Position numbers and translations under genes: made by a program. A DNA stretch of 64,000 bases from Parapristionchus giblindavisi. Its lineage: Eukaryota > Nematoda > Chromadorea > Rhabditida > Diplogasteridae. The stretch spans positions 1,116,001 through 1,180,000 of the forward strand of contig CALSFV010000019.1 of assembly GCA_943737045.1 (NCBI GenBank). Reading direction: 5' to 3'. Below are positions 1 through 10,363 of this stretch, piece after piece. Every line of letters starts with the position of its first letter. Positions within the stretch are counted from its first letter, which is position 1. The notes beneath the pieces were generated by a model. That model saw nothing but the letters and a program-made list of their open reading frames with translations, was not told the DNA's origin and made no database searches.

Positions 1-321
1 GTATCATTGACAATTTGACTTGTAACGTACTGTTTTGTACCAAAAACAGAGAGTACTGAAAGATAAATTTACATATTGGCCGTACTGACCACTTTGAAAT
101 AGTTTATCTTATTCAGAATTTTTCGCTCTTTCATTTGGTATATGACACGATAGGATTCATTTTCATTTTCATATTTCTCAAGTTATCTTGATCATATCAG
201 AGTAAAGGCTACGTTTGTACTTCGATCATTATAGCAGCAGTTAAATATTACAGATCGACATGACCTGAAGTGCGTCTCATTCAGAATTTTTTCCTCTTTC
301 ACATAGTATATCACTCGCTGA

Positions 322-642
322 GTATCATTGACAATTTGACTTGTAACGTACTGTTTTGTACCAAAAACAGAGAGTACTGAAAGATAAATTTACATATTGG
401 CCGTACTGACCACTTTGAAATAGTTTATCTTATTCAGAATTTTTCGCTCTTTCATTTGGTATATGACACGATAGGATTCATTTTCATTTTCATATTTCTC
501 AAATTATCTTGATCATATCAGAGTAAAGGCTACTTTTGTACTTCGATCATTATAGCATCAGTAAAATATTACAGATCGACATGACCTGAAGTGTGTCTCA
601 TTCAGAATTTTTTCCTCTTTCACATAGTATATCACTCGCTGA
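322..642 (+). repeat. Reference 321-bp satellite monomer, an internal diverged dimer
   Basis: A typical full unit. It contains two related halves. ATTCAGAATTTTT followed by CGCTCTTTCATTTGGTATATGACAC begins the first; ATTCAGAATTTTTT followed by CCTCTTTCACATAGTATATCACTC begins the second. In the first monomer the two ATTCAG motifs lie at 111 and 279, so the halves are about 168 and 153 bp. Similarity continues more weakly into the ends of the halves, with ATATT, TGACC, TGAA and TCTYATTCAG in the same order. The monomer therefore looks like an ancient tandem duplication of a unit near 160 bp, later amplified as a 321-bp dimer. This is read directly from the sequence; no alignment program was run. 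Confidence 0.85.
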
Positions 643-3600
643 GTATCTTTGACAATTTGACTTGTAACGTGCTGTTTTGTACCAAAAACAGAGAGTACTG
701 AAAGATAAATTTACATATTGGCCGTACTGACCACTTTGAAATAGTTTATCTTATTCAGAATTTTTCGCTCTTTCATTTGGTATATGACACGATAGGATTC
801 ATTTTCATTTTCATATTTCTCAAGTTATCTTGATCATATCAGAGTAAAGGCTACGTTTGTACTTCGATCATTATAGCAGCAGTTAAATATTACAGATCGA
901 CATGACCTGAAGTGCGTCTCATTCAGAATTTTTTCCTCTTTCACATAGTATATCACTCGCTGAGTATCATTGACAATTTGACTTGTAACGTACTGTTTTG
1001 TACCAAAAACAGAGAGTACTGAAAGATAAATTTACATATTGGCCGTACTGACCACTTTGAAATAGTTTATCTTATTCAGAATTTTTCGCTCTTTCATTTG
1101 GTATATGACACGATAGGATTCATTTTCATTTTCATATTTCTCAAGTTATCTTGATCATATCAGAGTAAAGGCTACGTTTGTACTTCGATCATTATAGCAG
1201 CAGTTAAATATTACAGATCGACATGACCTGAAGTGCGTCTCATTCAGAATTTTTTCCTCTTTCACATAGTATATCACTCGCTGAGTATCATTGACAATTT
1301 GACTTGTAACGTACTGTTTTGTACCAAAAACAGAGAGTACTGAAAGATAAATTTACATATTGGCCGTACTGACCACTTTGAAATAGTTTATCTTATTCAG
1401 AATTTTTCGCTCTTTCATTTGGTATATGACACGATAGGATTCATTTTCATTTTCATATTTCTCAAATTATCTTGATCATATCAGAGTAAAGGCTACTTTT
1501 GTACTTCGATCATTATAGCAGCAGTTAAATATTACAGATCGACATGACCTGAAGTGCGTCTCATTCAGAATTTTTTCCTCTTTCACATAGTATATCACTC
1601 GCTGAGTATCATTGACAATTTGACTTGTAACGTACTGTTTTGTACCAAAAACAGAGAGTACTGAAAGATAAATTTACATATTGGCCGTACTGACCACTTT
1701 GAAATAGTTTATCTTATTCAGAATTTTTCGCTCTTTCATTTGGTATATGACACGATAGGATTCATTTTCATTTTCATATTTCTCAAATTATCTTGATCAT
1801 ATCAGAGTAAAGGCTACTTTTGTACTTCGATCATTATAGCATCAGTAAAATATTACAGATCGACATGACCTGAAGTGTGTCTCATTCAGAATTTTTTCCT
1901 CTTTCACATAGTATATCACTCGCTGAGTATCTTTGACAATTTGACTTGTAACGTGCTGTTTTGTACCAAAAACAGAGAGTACTGAAAGATAAATTTACAT
2001 ATTGGCCGTACTGACCACTTTGAAATAGTTTATCTTATTCAGAATTTTTCGCTCTTTCATTTGGTATATGACACGATAGGATTCATTTTCATTTTCATAT
2101 TTCTCAAGTTATCTTGATCATATCAGAGTAAAGGCTACGTTTGTACTTCGATCATTATAGCAGCAGTTAAATATTACAGATCGACATGACCTGAAGTGCG
2201 TCTCATTCAGAATTTTTTCCTCTTTCACATAGTATATCACTCGCTGAGTATCATTGACAATTTGACTTGTATCGTACTGTTTTGTACCAAAAACAGAGAG
2301 TACTGAAAGATAAATTTACATATTGGCCGTACTGACCACTTTGAAATAGTTTATCTTATTCAGAATTTTTCGCTCTTTCATTTGGTATATGACACGATAG
2401 GTTTCATTTTCATTTTCATATTTCTCAAGTTATCTTGATGATATCAGAGTAAAGGCTACTTTTGTACTTCGATCATTATAGCATCAGTAAAATATTACAG
2501 ATCGACATGACCTGAAGTGTGTCTCATTCAGAATTTTTTCCTCTATCACATAGAATATCACTCGCTGAGTATCATTGACAATTTGACTTGTAACATACTG
2601 TTTTGTACCAAAAACAGAGAGTACTGAAAGATAAATTTACATATTGGCCGTACTGACCACTTTGAAATAGTTTATCTTATTCAGAAGTTTTCGCTCTTTC
2701 ATTTGGTATATGACACGATAGGTTTCATTTTCATTTTCATATTTCTCAAGTTATCTTGATGATATCAGAGTAAAGGCTACTTTTGTACTTCGATCATTAT
2801 AGCATCAGTAAAATATTACAGATCGACATGACCTGAAGTGTGTCTCATTCAGAATTTTTTCCTCTATCACATAGAATATCACTCGCTGAGTATCATTGAC
2901 AATTTGACTTGTAACATACTGTTTTGTACCAAAAACAGAGAGTACTGAAAGATAAATTTACATATTGGCCGTACTGACCACTTTGAAATAGTTTATCTTA
3001 TTCAGAATTTTTCGCTCTTTCATTTGGTATATGACACGATAGGATTCATTTTCATTTTCATATTTCTCAAGTTATCTTGATCATATCAGAGTAAAGGCTA
3101 CGTTTGTACTTCGATCATTATAGCAGCAGTTAAATATTACAGATCGACATGACCTGAAGTGCGTCTCATTCAGAATTTTTTCCTCTTTCACATAGTATAT
3201 CACTCGCTGAGTATCATTGACAATTTGACTTGTAACGTACTGTTTTGTACCAAAAACAGAGAGTACTGAAAGATAAATTTACATATTGGCCGTACTGACC
3301 ACTTTGAAATAGTTTATCTTATTCAGAATTTTTCGCTCTTTCATTTGGTATATGACACGATAGGATTCATTTTCATTTTCATATTTCTCAAGTTATCTTG
3401 ATCATATCAGAGTAAAGGCTACGTTTGTACTTCGATCATTATAGCAGCAGTTAAATATTACAGATCGACATGACCTGAAGTGCGTCTCATTCAGAATTTT
3501 TTCCTCTTTCACATAGTATATCACTCGCTGAGTATCATTGACAATTTGACTTGTAACGTACTGTTTTGTACCAAAAACAGAGAGTACTGAAAGATAAATT

Positions 3601-6600
3601 TACATATTGGCCGTACTGACCACTTTGAAATAGTTTATCTTATTCAGAATTTTTCGCTCTTTCATTTGGTATATGACACGATAGGATTCATTTTCATTTT
3701 CATATTTCTCAAATTATCTTGATCATATCAGAGTAAAGGCTACTTTTGTACTTCGATCATTATAGCATCAGTAAAATATTACAGATCGACATGACCTGAA
3801 GTGTGTCTCATTCAGAATTTGTTCCTCTATCACATAGAATATCACTCGCTGAGTATCATTGACAATTTGACTTGTAACATACTGTTTTGTACCAAAAACA
3901 GAGAGTACTGAAAGATAAATTTACATATTGGCCGTACTGACCACTTTGAAATAGTTTATCTTATTCAGAATTTTTCGCTCTTTCATTTGGTATATGACAC
4001 GATAGGATTCATTTTCATTTTCATATTTCTCAAGTTATCTTGATCATATCAGAGTAAAGGCTACGTTTGTACTTCGATCATTATAGCAGCAGTTTAATAT
4101 TACAGATCGACATGACCTGAAGTGCGTCTCATTCAGAATTTTTTCCTCTTTCACATAGTATATCACTCGCTGAGTATCATTGACAATTTGACTTGTAACG
4201 TACTGTTTTGTACCAAAAACAGAGAGTACTGAAAGATAAATTTACATATTGGCCGTACTGACCACTTTGAAATAGTTTATCTTATTCAGAATTTTTCGCT
4301 CTTTCATTTGGTATATGACACGATAGGATTCATTTTCATTTTCATATTTCTCAAGTTATCTTGATCATATCAGAGTAAAGGCTACGTTTGTACTTCGATC
4401 ATTATAGCAGCAGTTAAATATTACAGATCGACATAACCTGAAGTGCGTCTCATTCAGAATTTTTTCCTCTTTCACATAGTATATCACTCGCTGAGTATCA
4501 TTGACAATTTGACTTGTAACGTACTGTTTTGTACCAAAAACAGAGAGTACTGAAAGATAAATTTACATATTGGCCGTACTGACCACTTTGAAATAGTTTA
4601 TCTTATTCAGAATTTTTCGCTCTTTCATTTGGTATATGACACGATAGGATTCATTTTCATTTTCATATTTCTCAAATTATCTTGATCATATCAGAGTAAA
4701 GGCTACTTTTGTACTTCGATCATTATAGCATCAGTAAAATATTACAGATCGACATGACCTGAAGTGTGTCTCATTCAGAATTTTTTCCTCTTTCACATAG
4801 TATATCACTCGCTGAGTATCTTTGACAATTTGACTTGTAACGTGCTGTTTTGTACCAAAAACAGAGAGTACTGAAAGATAAAATTACATATTGGCCGTAC
4901 TGACCATTTTGAAATAGTTTATCTTATTCAGAATTTTTCGCTCTTTCATTTGGTATATGACACGATAGGATTCATTTTCATTTTCATATTTCTCAAGTTA
5001 TCTTGATCATATCAGAGTAAAGGCTACGTTTGTACTTCGATCATTATAGCAGCAGTTAAATATTACAGATCGACATGACCTGAAGTGCGTCTCATTCAGA
5101 ATTTTTTCCTCTTTCACATAGTATATCACTCGCTGAGTATCATTGACAATTTGACTTGTAACGTGCTGTTTTGTACCAAAAACAGAGAGTACTGAAAGAT
5201 AAATTTACATATTCGCCGTACTGACCACTTTGAAATAGTTTATCTTATTCAGAAGTTTTCGCTCTTTCATTTGGTATATGACACGATAGGTTTCATTTTC
5301 ATTTTCATATTTCTCAAGTTATCTTGATGATATCAGAGTAAAGGTTACTTTTGTACTTCGATCATTATAGCATCAGTAAAATATTACAGATCGACATGAC
5401 CTGAAGTGTGTCTCATTCAGAATTTTTTCCTCTTTCACATAGAATATCACTCGCTGAGTATCATTGACAATTTGACTTGTAACATACTGTTTTGTACCAA
5501 AAACAGAGAGTACTGAAAGATAAATTTACATATTGGCCGTACTGACCACTTTGAAATAGTTTATCTTATTCAGAATTTTTCGCTCTTTCATTTGGTATAT
5601 GACACGATAGGATTCATTTTCATTTTCATATTTCTCAAGTTATCTTGATCATATCAGAGTAAAGGCTACGTTTGTACTTCGATCATTATAGCAGCAGTTA
5701 AATATTACAGATCGACATGACCTGAAGTGCGTCTCATTCAGAATTTTTTCCTCTTTTACATAGTATATCACTCGCTGAGTATCATTGACAATTTGACTTG
5801 TAACGTACTGTTTTGTACCAAAAACAGAGAGTACTGAAAGATAAATTTACATATTGGCCGTACTGACCACTTTGAAATAGTTTATCTTATTCAGAATTTT
5901 TCGCTCTTTCATTTGGTATATGACACGATAGGATTCATTTTCATTTTCATATTTCTCAAGTTATCTTGATCATATCAGAGTAAAGGCTACGTTTGTACTT
6001 CGATCATTATAGCAGCAGTTAAATATTACAGATCGACATGACCTGAAGTGCGTCTCATTCAGAATTTTTTCCTCTTTCACATAGTATATCACTCGCTGAG
6101 TATCATTGACAATTTGACTTGTAACGTACTGTTTTGTACCAAAAACAGAGAGTACTGAAAGATAAATTTACATATTGGCCGTACTGACCACTTTGAAATA
6201 GTTTATCTTATTCAGAATTTTTCGCTCTTTCATTTGGTATATGACACGATAGGATTCATTTTCATTTTCATATTTCTCAAATTATCTTGATCATATCAGA
6301 GTAAAGGCTACTTTTGTACTTCGATCATTATAGCATCAGTAAAATATTACAGATCGACATGACCTGAAGTGTGTCTCATTCAGAATTTTTTCCTCTTTCA
6401 CATAGTATATCACTCGCTGAGTATCTTTGACAATTTGACTTGTAACGTGCTGTTTTGTACCAAAAACAGAGAGTACTGAAAGATAAATTTACATATTGGC
6501 CGTACTGACCACTTTGAAATAGTTTATCTTATTCAGAATTTTTCGCTCTTTCATTTGGTATATGACACGATAGGATTCATTTTCATTTTCATATTTCTCA

Positions 6601-7383
6601 AGTTATCTTGATCATATCAGAGTAAAGGCTACGTTTGTACTTCGATCATTATAGCAGCAGTTAAATATTACAGATCGACATGACCTGAAGTGCGTCTCAT
6701 TCAGAATTTTTTCCTCTTTCACATAGTATATCACTCGCTGAGTATCATTGACAATTTGACTTGTAACGTACTGTTTTGTACCAAAAACAGAGAGTACTGA
6801 AAGATAAATTTACATATTGGCCGTACTGACCACTTTGAAATAGTTTATCTTATTCAGAATTTTTCGCTCTTTCATTTGGTATATGACACGATAGGATTCA
6901 TTTTCATTTTCATATTTCTCAAGTTATCTTGATCATATCAGAGTAAAGGCTACGTTTGTACTTCGATCATTATAGCAGCAGTTAAATATTACAGATCGAC
7001 ATGACCTGAAGTGCGTCTCATTCAGAATTTTTTCCTCTTTCACATAGTATATCACTCGCTGAGTATCATTGACAATTTGACTTGTAACGTACTGTTTTGT
7101 ACCAAAAACAGAGAGTACTGAAAGATAAATTTACATATTGGCCGTACTGACCACTTTGAAATAGTTTATCTTATTCAGAATTTTTCGCTCTTTCATTTGG
7201 TATATGACACGATAGGATTCATTTTCATTTTCATATTTCTCAAATTATCTTGATCATATCAGAGTAAAGGCTACTTTTGTACTTCGATCATTATAGCATC
7301 AGTAAAATATTACAGATCGACATGACCTGAAGTGTGTCTCATTCAGAATTTTTTCCTCTTTCACATAGTATATCACTCGCTGA

Positions 7384-7698
7384 GTATCTTTGACAATTTG
7401 ACTTGTAACGTGCTGTTTTGTACCAAAAACAGAGAGTACTGAAAGATAAATTTACATATTGGCCGTACTGACCACTTTGAAATAGTTTATCTTATTCAGA
7501 TTTTTTCGCTCTTTCATTTGGTATATGACACGATAGGTTTCATTTTCATATTTCTCAAGTTATCTTGATCATATCAGAGTAAAGGCTACGTTTGTACTTC
7601 GATCATTATAGCAGCAGTAAAATATTACAGATCGACATGACATGAAGTGTGTCTCATTCAGAATTTTTTCCTCTTTCACATAGTATATCACTCGCTGA
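7384..7698 (+). repeat. 315-bp length-variant monomer
   Basis: This monomer has lost one copy of a 6-bp ATTTTC unit in the CATTTTCATTTTCAT stretch (near 7538-7550), giving 315 instead of 321 bp. The same loss is seen in the monomer at 8020-8334. Elsewhere (about 20.9-42.5 kb) many monomers read CATTCTTCATTTTCAT at this place, one base longer, giving 322 bp. The spot is a small slippage hotspot inside an otherwise length-stable repeat. Confidence 0.85.
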
Positions 7699-8019
7699 GT
7701 ATCTTTGACAATTTGACTTGTAACGTGCTGTTTTGTACCAAAAACAGAGAGTACTGAAAGATAAATTTACATATTGGCCGTACTGACCACTTTGAAATAG
7801 TTTATCTTATTCAGAATTTTTCGCTCTTTCATTTGGTATATGACACGATAGGATTCATTTTCATTTTCATATTTCTCAAGTTATCTTGATCATATCAGAG
7901 TAAAGGCTACGTTTGTACTTCGATCATTATAGCAGCAGTTAAATATTACAAATCGACATGACCTGAAGTGCGTCTCATTCAGAATTTTTTCCTCTTTCAC
8001 ATAGTATATCACTCGCTGA

Positions 8020-8334
8020 GTATCATTGACAATTTGACTTGTAACGTGCTGTTTTTTACCAAAAACAGAGAGTACTGAAAGATAAATTTACATATTGGCC
8101 GTACTGACCACTTTGAAATAGTGTATCTTATTCAGAATTTTTCGCTCTTTCATTTGGTATATGACACGATAGGTTTCATTTTCATATTTCTCAAATTATC
8201 TTGATCATATCAGAGTAAAAGCTACTTTTGTACTTCGATCATTATAGCAGCAGTAAAATATTACAGTTCGACATGACCTGAAGTGCGTCTCATTCAGAAT
8301 TTTTCCCTCTTTCACATAGTATATCACTCGCTGA
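8020..8334 (+). repeat. Second 315-bp length-variant monomer
   Basis: Monomer starts at 8020 and 8335 are 315 bp apart. The same 6-bp ATTTTC unit is missing as in 7384-7698. This copy also has TTTTTTACC in place of TTTTGTACC and GTGTATCTT in place of GTTTATCTT, and it carries the ACAGTTCGACATG variant that recurs near 15189 and 16154 on the other side of the LINE. Confidence 0.8.
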
Positions 8335-9320
8335 GTATCATTGACAATTTGACTTGTAACGTGCTGTTTTGTACCAAAAACAGAGAGTACTGAAAGATAA
8401 ATTTACATATTGGCCGTACTGACCACTTTGAAATAGTTTATCTTATTCAGAATTTTTCGCTCTTTCATTTGGTATATGACACGATAGGATTCATTTTCAT
8501 TTTCATATTTCTCAAGTTATCTTGATCATATCAGAGTAAAGGCTACTTTTGTACTTCGATCATTATAGCATCAGTAAAATACTACAGATCGACATGACCT
8601 GAAGTGTGTCTCATTCAGAATTTTTTCCTCTTTCACGTAGTATATCACTCGCTGAGTATCTTTGACAATTTGACTTGTAACGTGCTGTTTTGTACCAAAA
8701 ACAGAGAGTACTGAAAGATAAATTTGCATATTGGCCGTACTGACCACTTTGAAATAGTTTATCTTATTCAGAATTTTTCGCTCTTTCATTTGGTATATGA
8801 CACGATAGGTTTCATTTTCATTTTCATATTTCTCAAGTTATCTTGATCATATCAGAGTAAAAGCTACTTTTGTACTTCGATCATTATAGCAGCAGTAAAA
8901 TATTACAGATCGACGTGACCTGAAGTGCGTCTCATTCAGAATTTTTTCCTCTTTCACATAGTATATCACTCGCTGAGTATCATTGACAATTTGACTTGTA
9001 ACGTACTGTTTTGTACCAAAAACAGAGAGTACTGAAAGATAAATTTACATATTGGCTGTACTGACCACTTTGAAATAGTTTATCTTATTCAGAATTTTTC
9101 GCTCTTTCATTTGGTATATGACACGATAGGATTCATTTTCATTTTCATATTTCTCAAGTTATCTTGATCATATCAGAGTAAAGGCTACGTTTGTACTTCG
9201 ATCATTATAGCAGCAGTAAAATATTACAGATCGACATGACATGAAGTGTGTCTCATTCAGAATTTTTCCCTCTTTCACATAGTATATCATTCGCTGAGTA
9301 TCATTGACAATTTGACTTGT

Positions 9321-9326
9321 AACGTA
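9321..9326 (+). repeat. Target-site duplication, left copy (AACGTA)
   Basis: AACGTA is the last satellite sequence before the LINE and is repeated at 13361-13366 directly after it. Removing the element and one AACGTA joins 9298-9326 (29 bp) to 13367-13658 (292 bp), which restores a monomer of exactly 321 bp. This fixes the duplication at 6 bp and shows that no satellite was lost at insertion. Confidence 0.93.
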
Positions 9327-9436
9327 ATTTTCTCTCTACTTTGCCACGCCTATCTCGTCGTTTGACATCATCTACCTCTCGATTACGCGGTTGCTGGGGG
9401 TCACCAGCACTGGGTGTGGTTAGTGTAATACCCCCC

Positions 9437-10363
9437 ATGAGAGGTATTCATATTATATCGTTAATAACTATATGCGTTATGGCCTCTCCTCTGCCCTCCG
9501 TCTCTCAAGAGAGTGTTAATGAGCTCATCGGACTACTCAAACAGTCCTTGCCTATTCTGCTTCGTCTCGATAAGCTCATTCCTGCATCTACTTCATCTAC
9601 ATCTACAACAATCTCTAATCCAATCGATTCACTCCGTTCTGTATTGGGAAATGTATGTTCATTGTCATCACCTGTGACGTCACCGCCCACCACTCAATTA
9701 ACATATTCTACTCTTGTGAAGACATTGTCCTCAGATGCAGATTTAATTAGAGCTAAATCGATGAAATGTGTTATTGTTGGATTTCCTGAAAGAGATACTC
9801 CTGCTAATACTACTGCTAATGATGAGAAGGTTCTTTCGGATATGATACATCATACTGGTCATGCTGGACTAATCGATTCACACTCTAAGGGAGAGATTAC
9901 GCATACTCGTTTTCCTGTCGAAGCTAAGCCTGGAAAGCGTATTATCAAGGTGACGTTCCCTTCAAATCATCTTCGTGATTCTTTCTTATCGTCAACAAGA
10001 AGAGTCAATAAGCATCAAAGTTTGATCGATAATCGTGGTTCCTTTGTCCGTCGAGATTTGATGCCAATTGAGTTGGAACAGGAAAGACAAGCACGGAAAG
10101 AAGCCCGTCGCTTGAATCTTCTTGAAGGTTCTCTAGTTTATGGAGTTAGAGACGAATGTCTCGTCAAGTTCAAGAAGTCCCGCCCTCTCCCTAATGATTA
10201 CCGTAACCCCGCTGCCAATTCAAATATCAAAGATCATTCTCCTTCTGCCGATCAATCTATCTCAGGTACTCAACCCGTAGCTGCTCCGGTCAACCTTCCC
10301 TCTTCGAGCAATATCACTGTTCGTGCTAAGAAGCCCTCCTCCTCGTCTGACCCCGTTGTATAA
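9437..10363 (+). CDS. LINE ORF1 protein, RRM-like nucleic-acid-binding (gag-like)
   Basis: A 308-residue frame from the first ATG of the element at 9437; an in-frame ATG at 9479 (MASPLPS..., 294 aa) is an alternative, and the frame is open upstream to the element's first base. ORF1 proteins of non-LTR elements coat the element RNA in the ribonucleoprotein particle. Residues about 15-107 are Ser/Thr/Pro-rich with a short Leu-rich helix-like stretch (NELIGLLKQSLPILLRL). From residue 109 (MKCVIVGFPE) to about 245 the pattern looks like an RRM fold followed by a basic, charged helix: FVRRD at 203-207, then ELEQERQARKEARRLN, and a closing strand LVYGVRDECLVKFKK from 233. The C-terminus is again Ser/Pro-rich. 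I see no CCHC zinc knuckles. It ends in TAA at 10361-10363, directly in frame with ORF2. The ORF1 role is assigned from position and pattern; the RRM call is tentative. Confidence 0.8.
   Translation: MRGIHIISLITICVMASPLPSVSQESVNELIGLLKQSLPILLRLDKLIPASTSSTSTTISNPIDSLRSVLGNVCSLSSPVTSPPTTQLTYSTLVKTLSSDADLIRAKSMKCVIVGFPERDTPANTTANDEKVLSDMIHHTGHAGLIDSHSKGEITHTRFPVEAKPGKRIIKVTFPSNHLRDSFLSSTRRVNKHQSLIDNRGSFVRRDLMPIELEQERQARKEARRLNLLEGSLVYGVRDECLVKFKKSRPLPNDYRNPAANSNIKDHSPSADQSISGTQPVAAPVNLPSSSNITVRAKKPSSSSDPVV
10361..10363 (+). other. Single in-frame TAA between ORF1 and ORF2
   Basis: Reading on from ORF1, the codons after TAA (GAC AGT GGC AGT AAT GTA ...) stay open all the way to the ORF2 stop at 13220-13222. 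Removing this stop would give one polyprotein of about 1,260 residues. ATGs in other frames nearby (10377 and 10467) run into stops within about a dozen codons. The stop is therefore either a programmed readthrough site, a reinitiation point using a non-AUG codon, or a nonsense mutation in this copy. Confidence 0.85.

Larger units (their letters stand above)
1..9326 (+). repeat. Satellite array, block A: 29 monomers of a 321-bp repeat
   Basis: Monomer starts (GTATCATTGAC or GTATCTTTGAC) fall at 1, 322, 643, 964, 1285 and on to 8977 and 9298, a strict 321-bp step apart from two 315-bp monomers (7384-7698 and 8020-8334). The sequence is AT-rich with few differences between copies. Two main monomer types alternate: one with CTACGTTTG, AGCAGCAGTTAAA and GTGCGTCTC, the other with CTACTTTTG, AGCATCAGTAAAA and GTGTGTCTC. 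Copies with GTATCTTTGAC start at 643, 1927, 4816, 6421, 7384 and 7699, which are mostly whole multiples of 321 apart. No coding potential is seen. The block ends inside the monomer beginning at 9298, where a LINE is inserted. Confidence 0.98.

Noticed and set aside
322..642. CENP-B-box-like or telomeric motif in the monomer
   Set aside because: No match to the CENP-B box pattern and no TTAGGC or TTAGGG runs were seen, so a centromeric or telomeric role has no direct sequence support.
8571..8789. 72-codon minus-strand reading frame in the satellite
   Set aside because: It exists only because one A-to-G change removes the TAA found in nearly all monomers (GATAAATTTGCATATTGG). The two similar peptide stretches in it (KERKILNK and KEEKILNE) reflect the internal dimer of the monomer, not a protein repeat.
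1..9326. CRISPR-like array, because of regular repeats
   Set aside because: The whole 321-bp unit repeats with no unique spacers, and the genome is eukaryotic.
9505..9693. Minus-strand 62-codon frame
   Set aside because: Antisense shadow of ORF1 with no recognisable motif.
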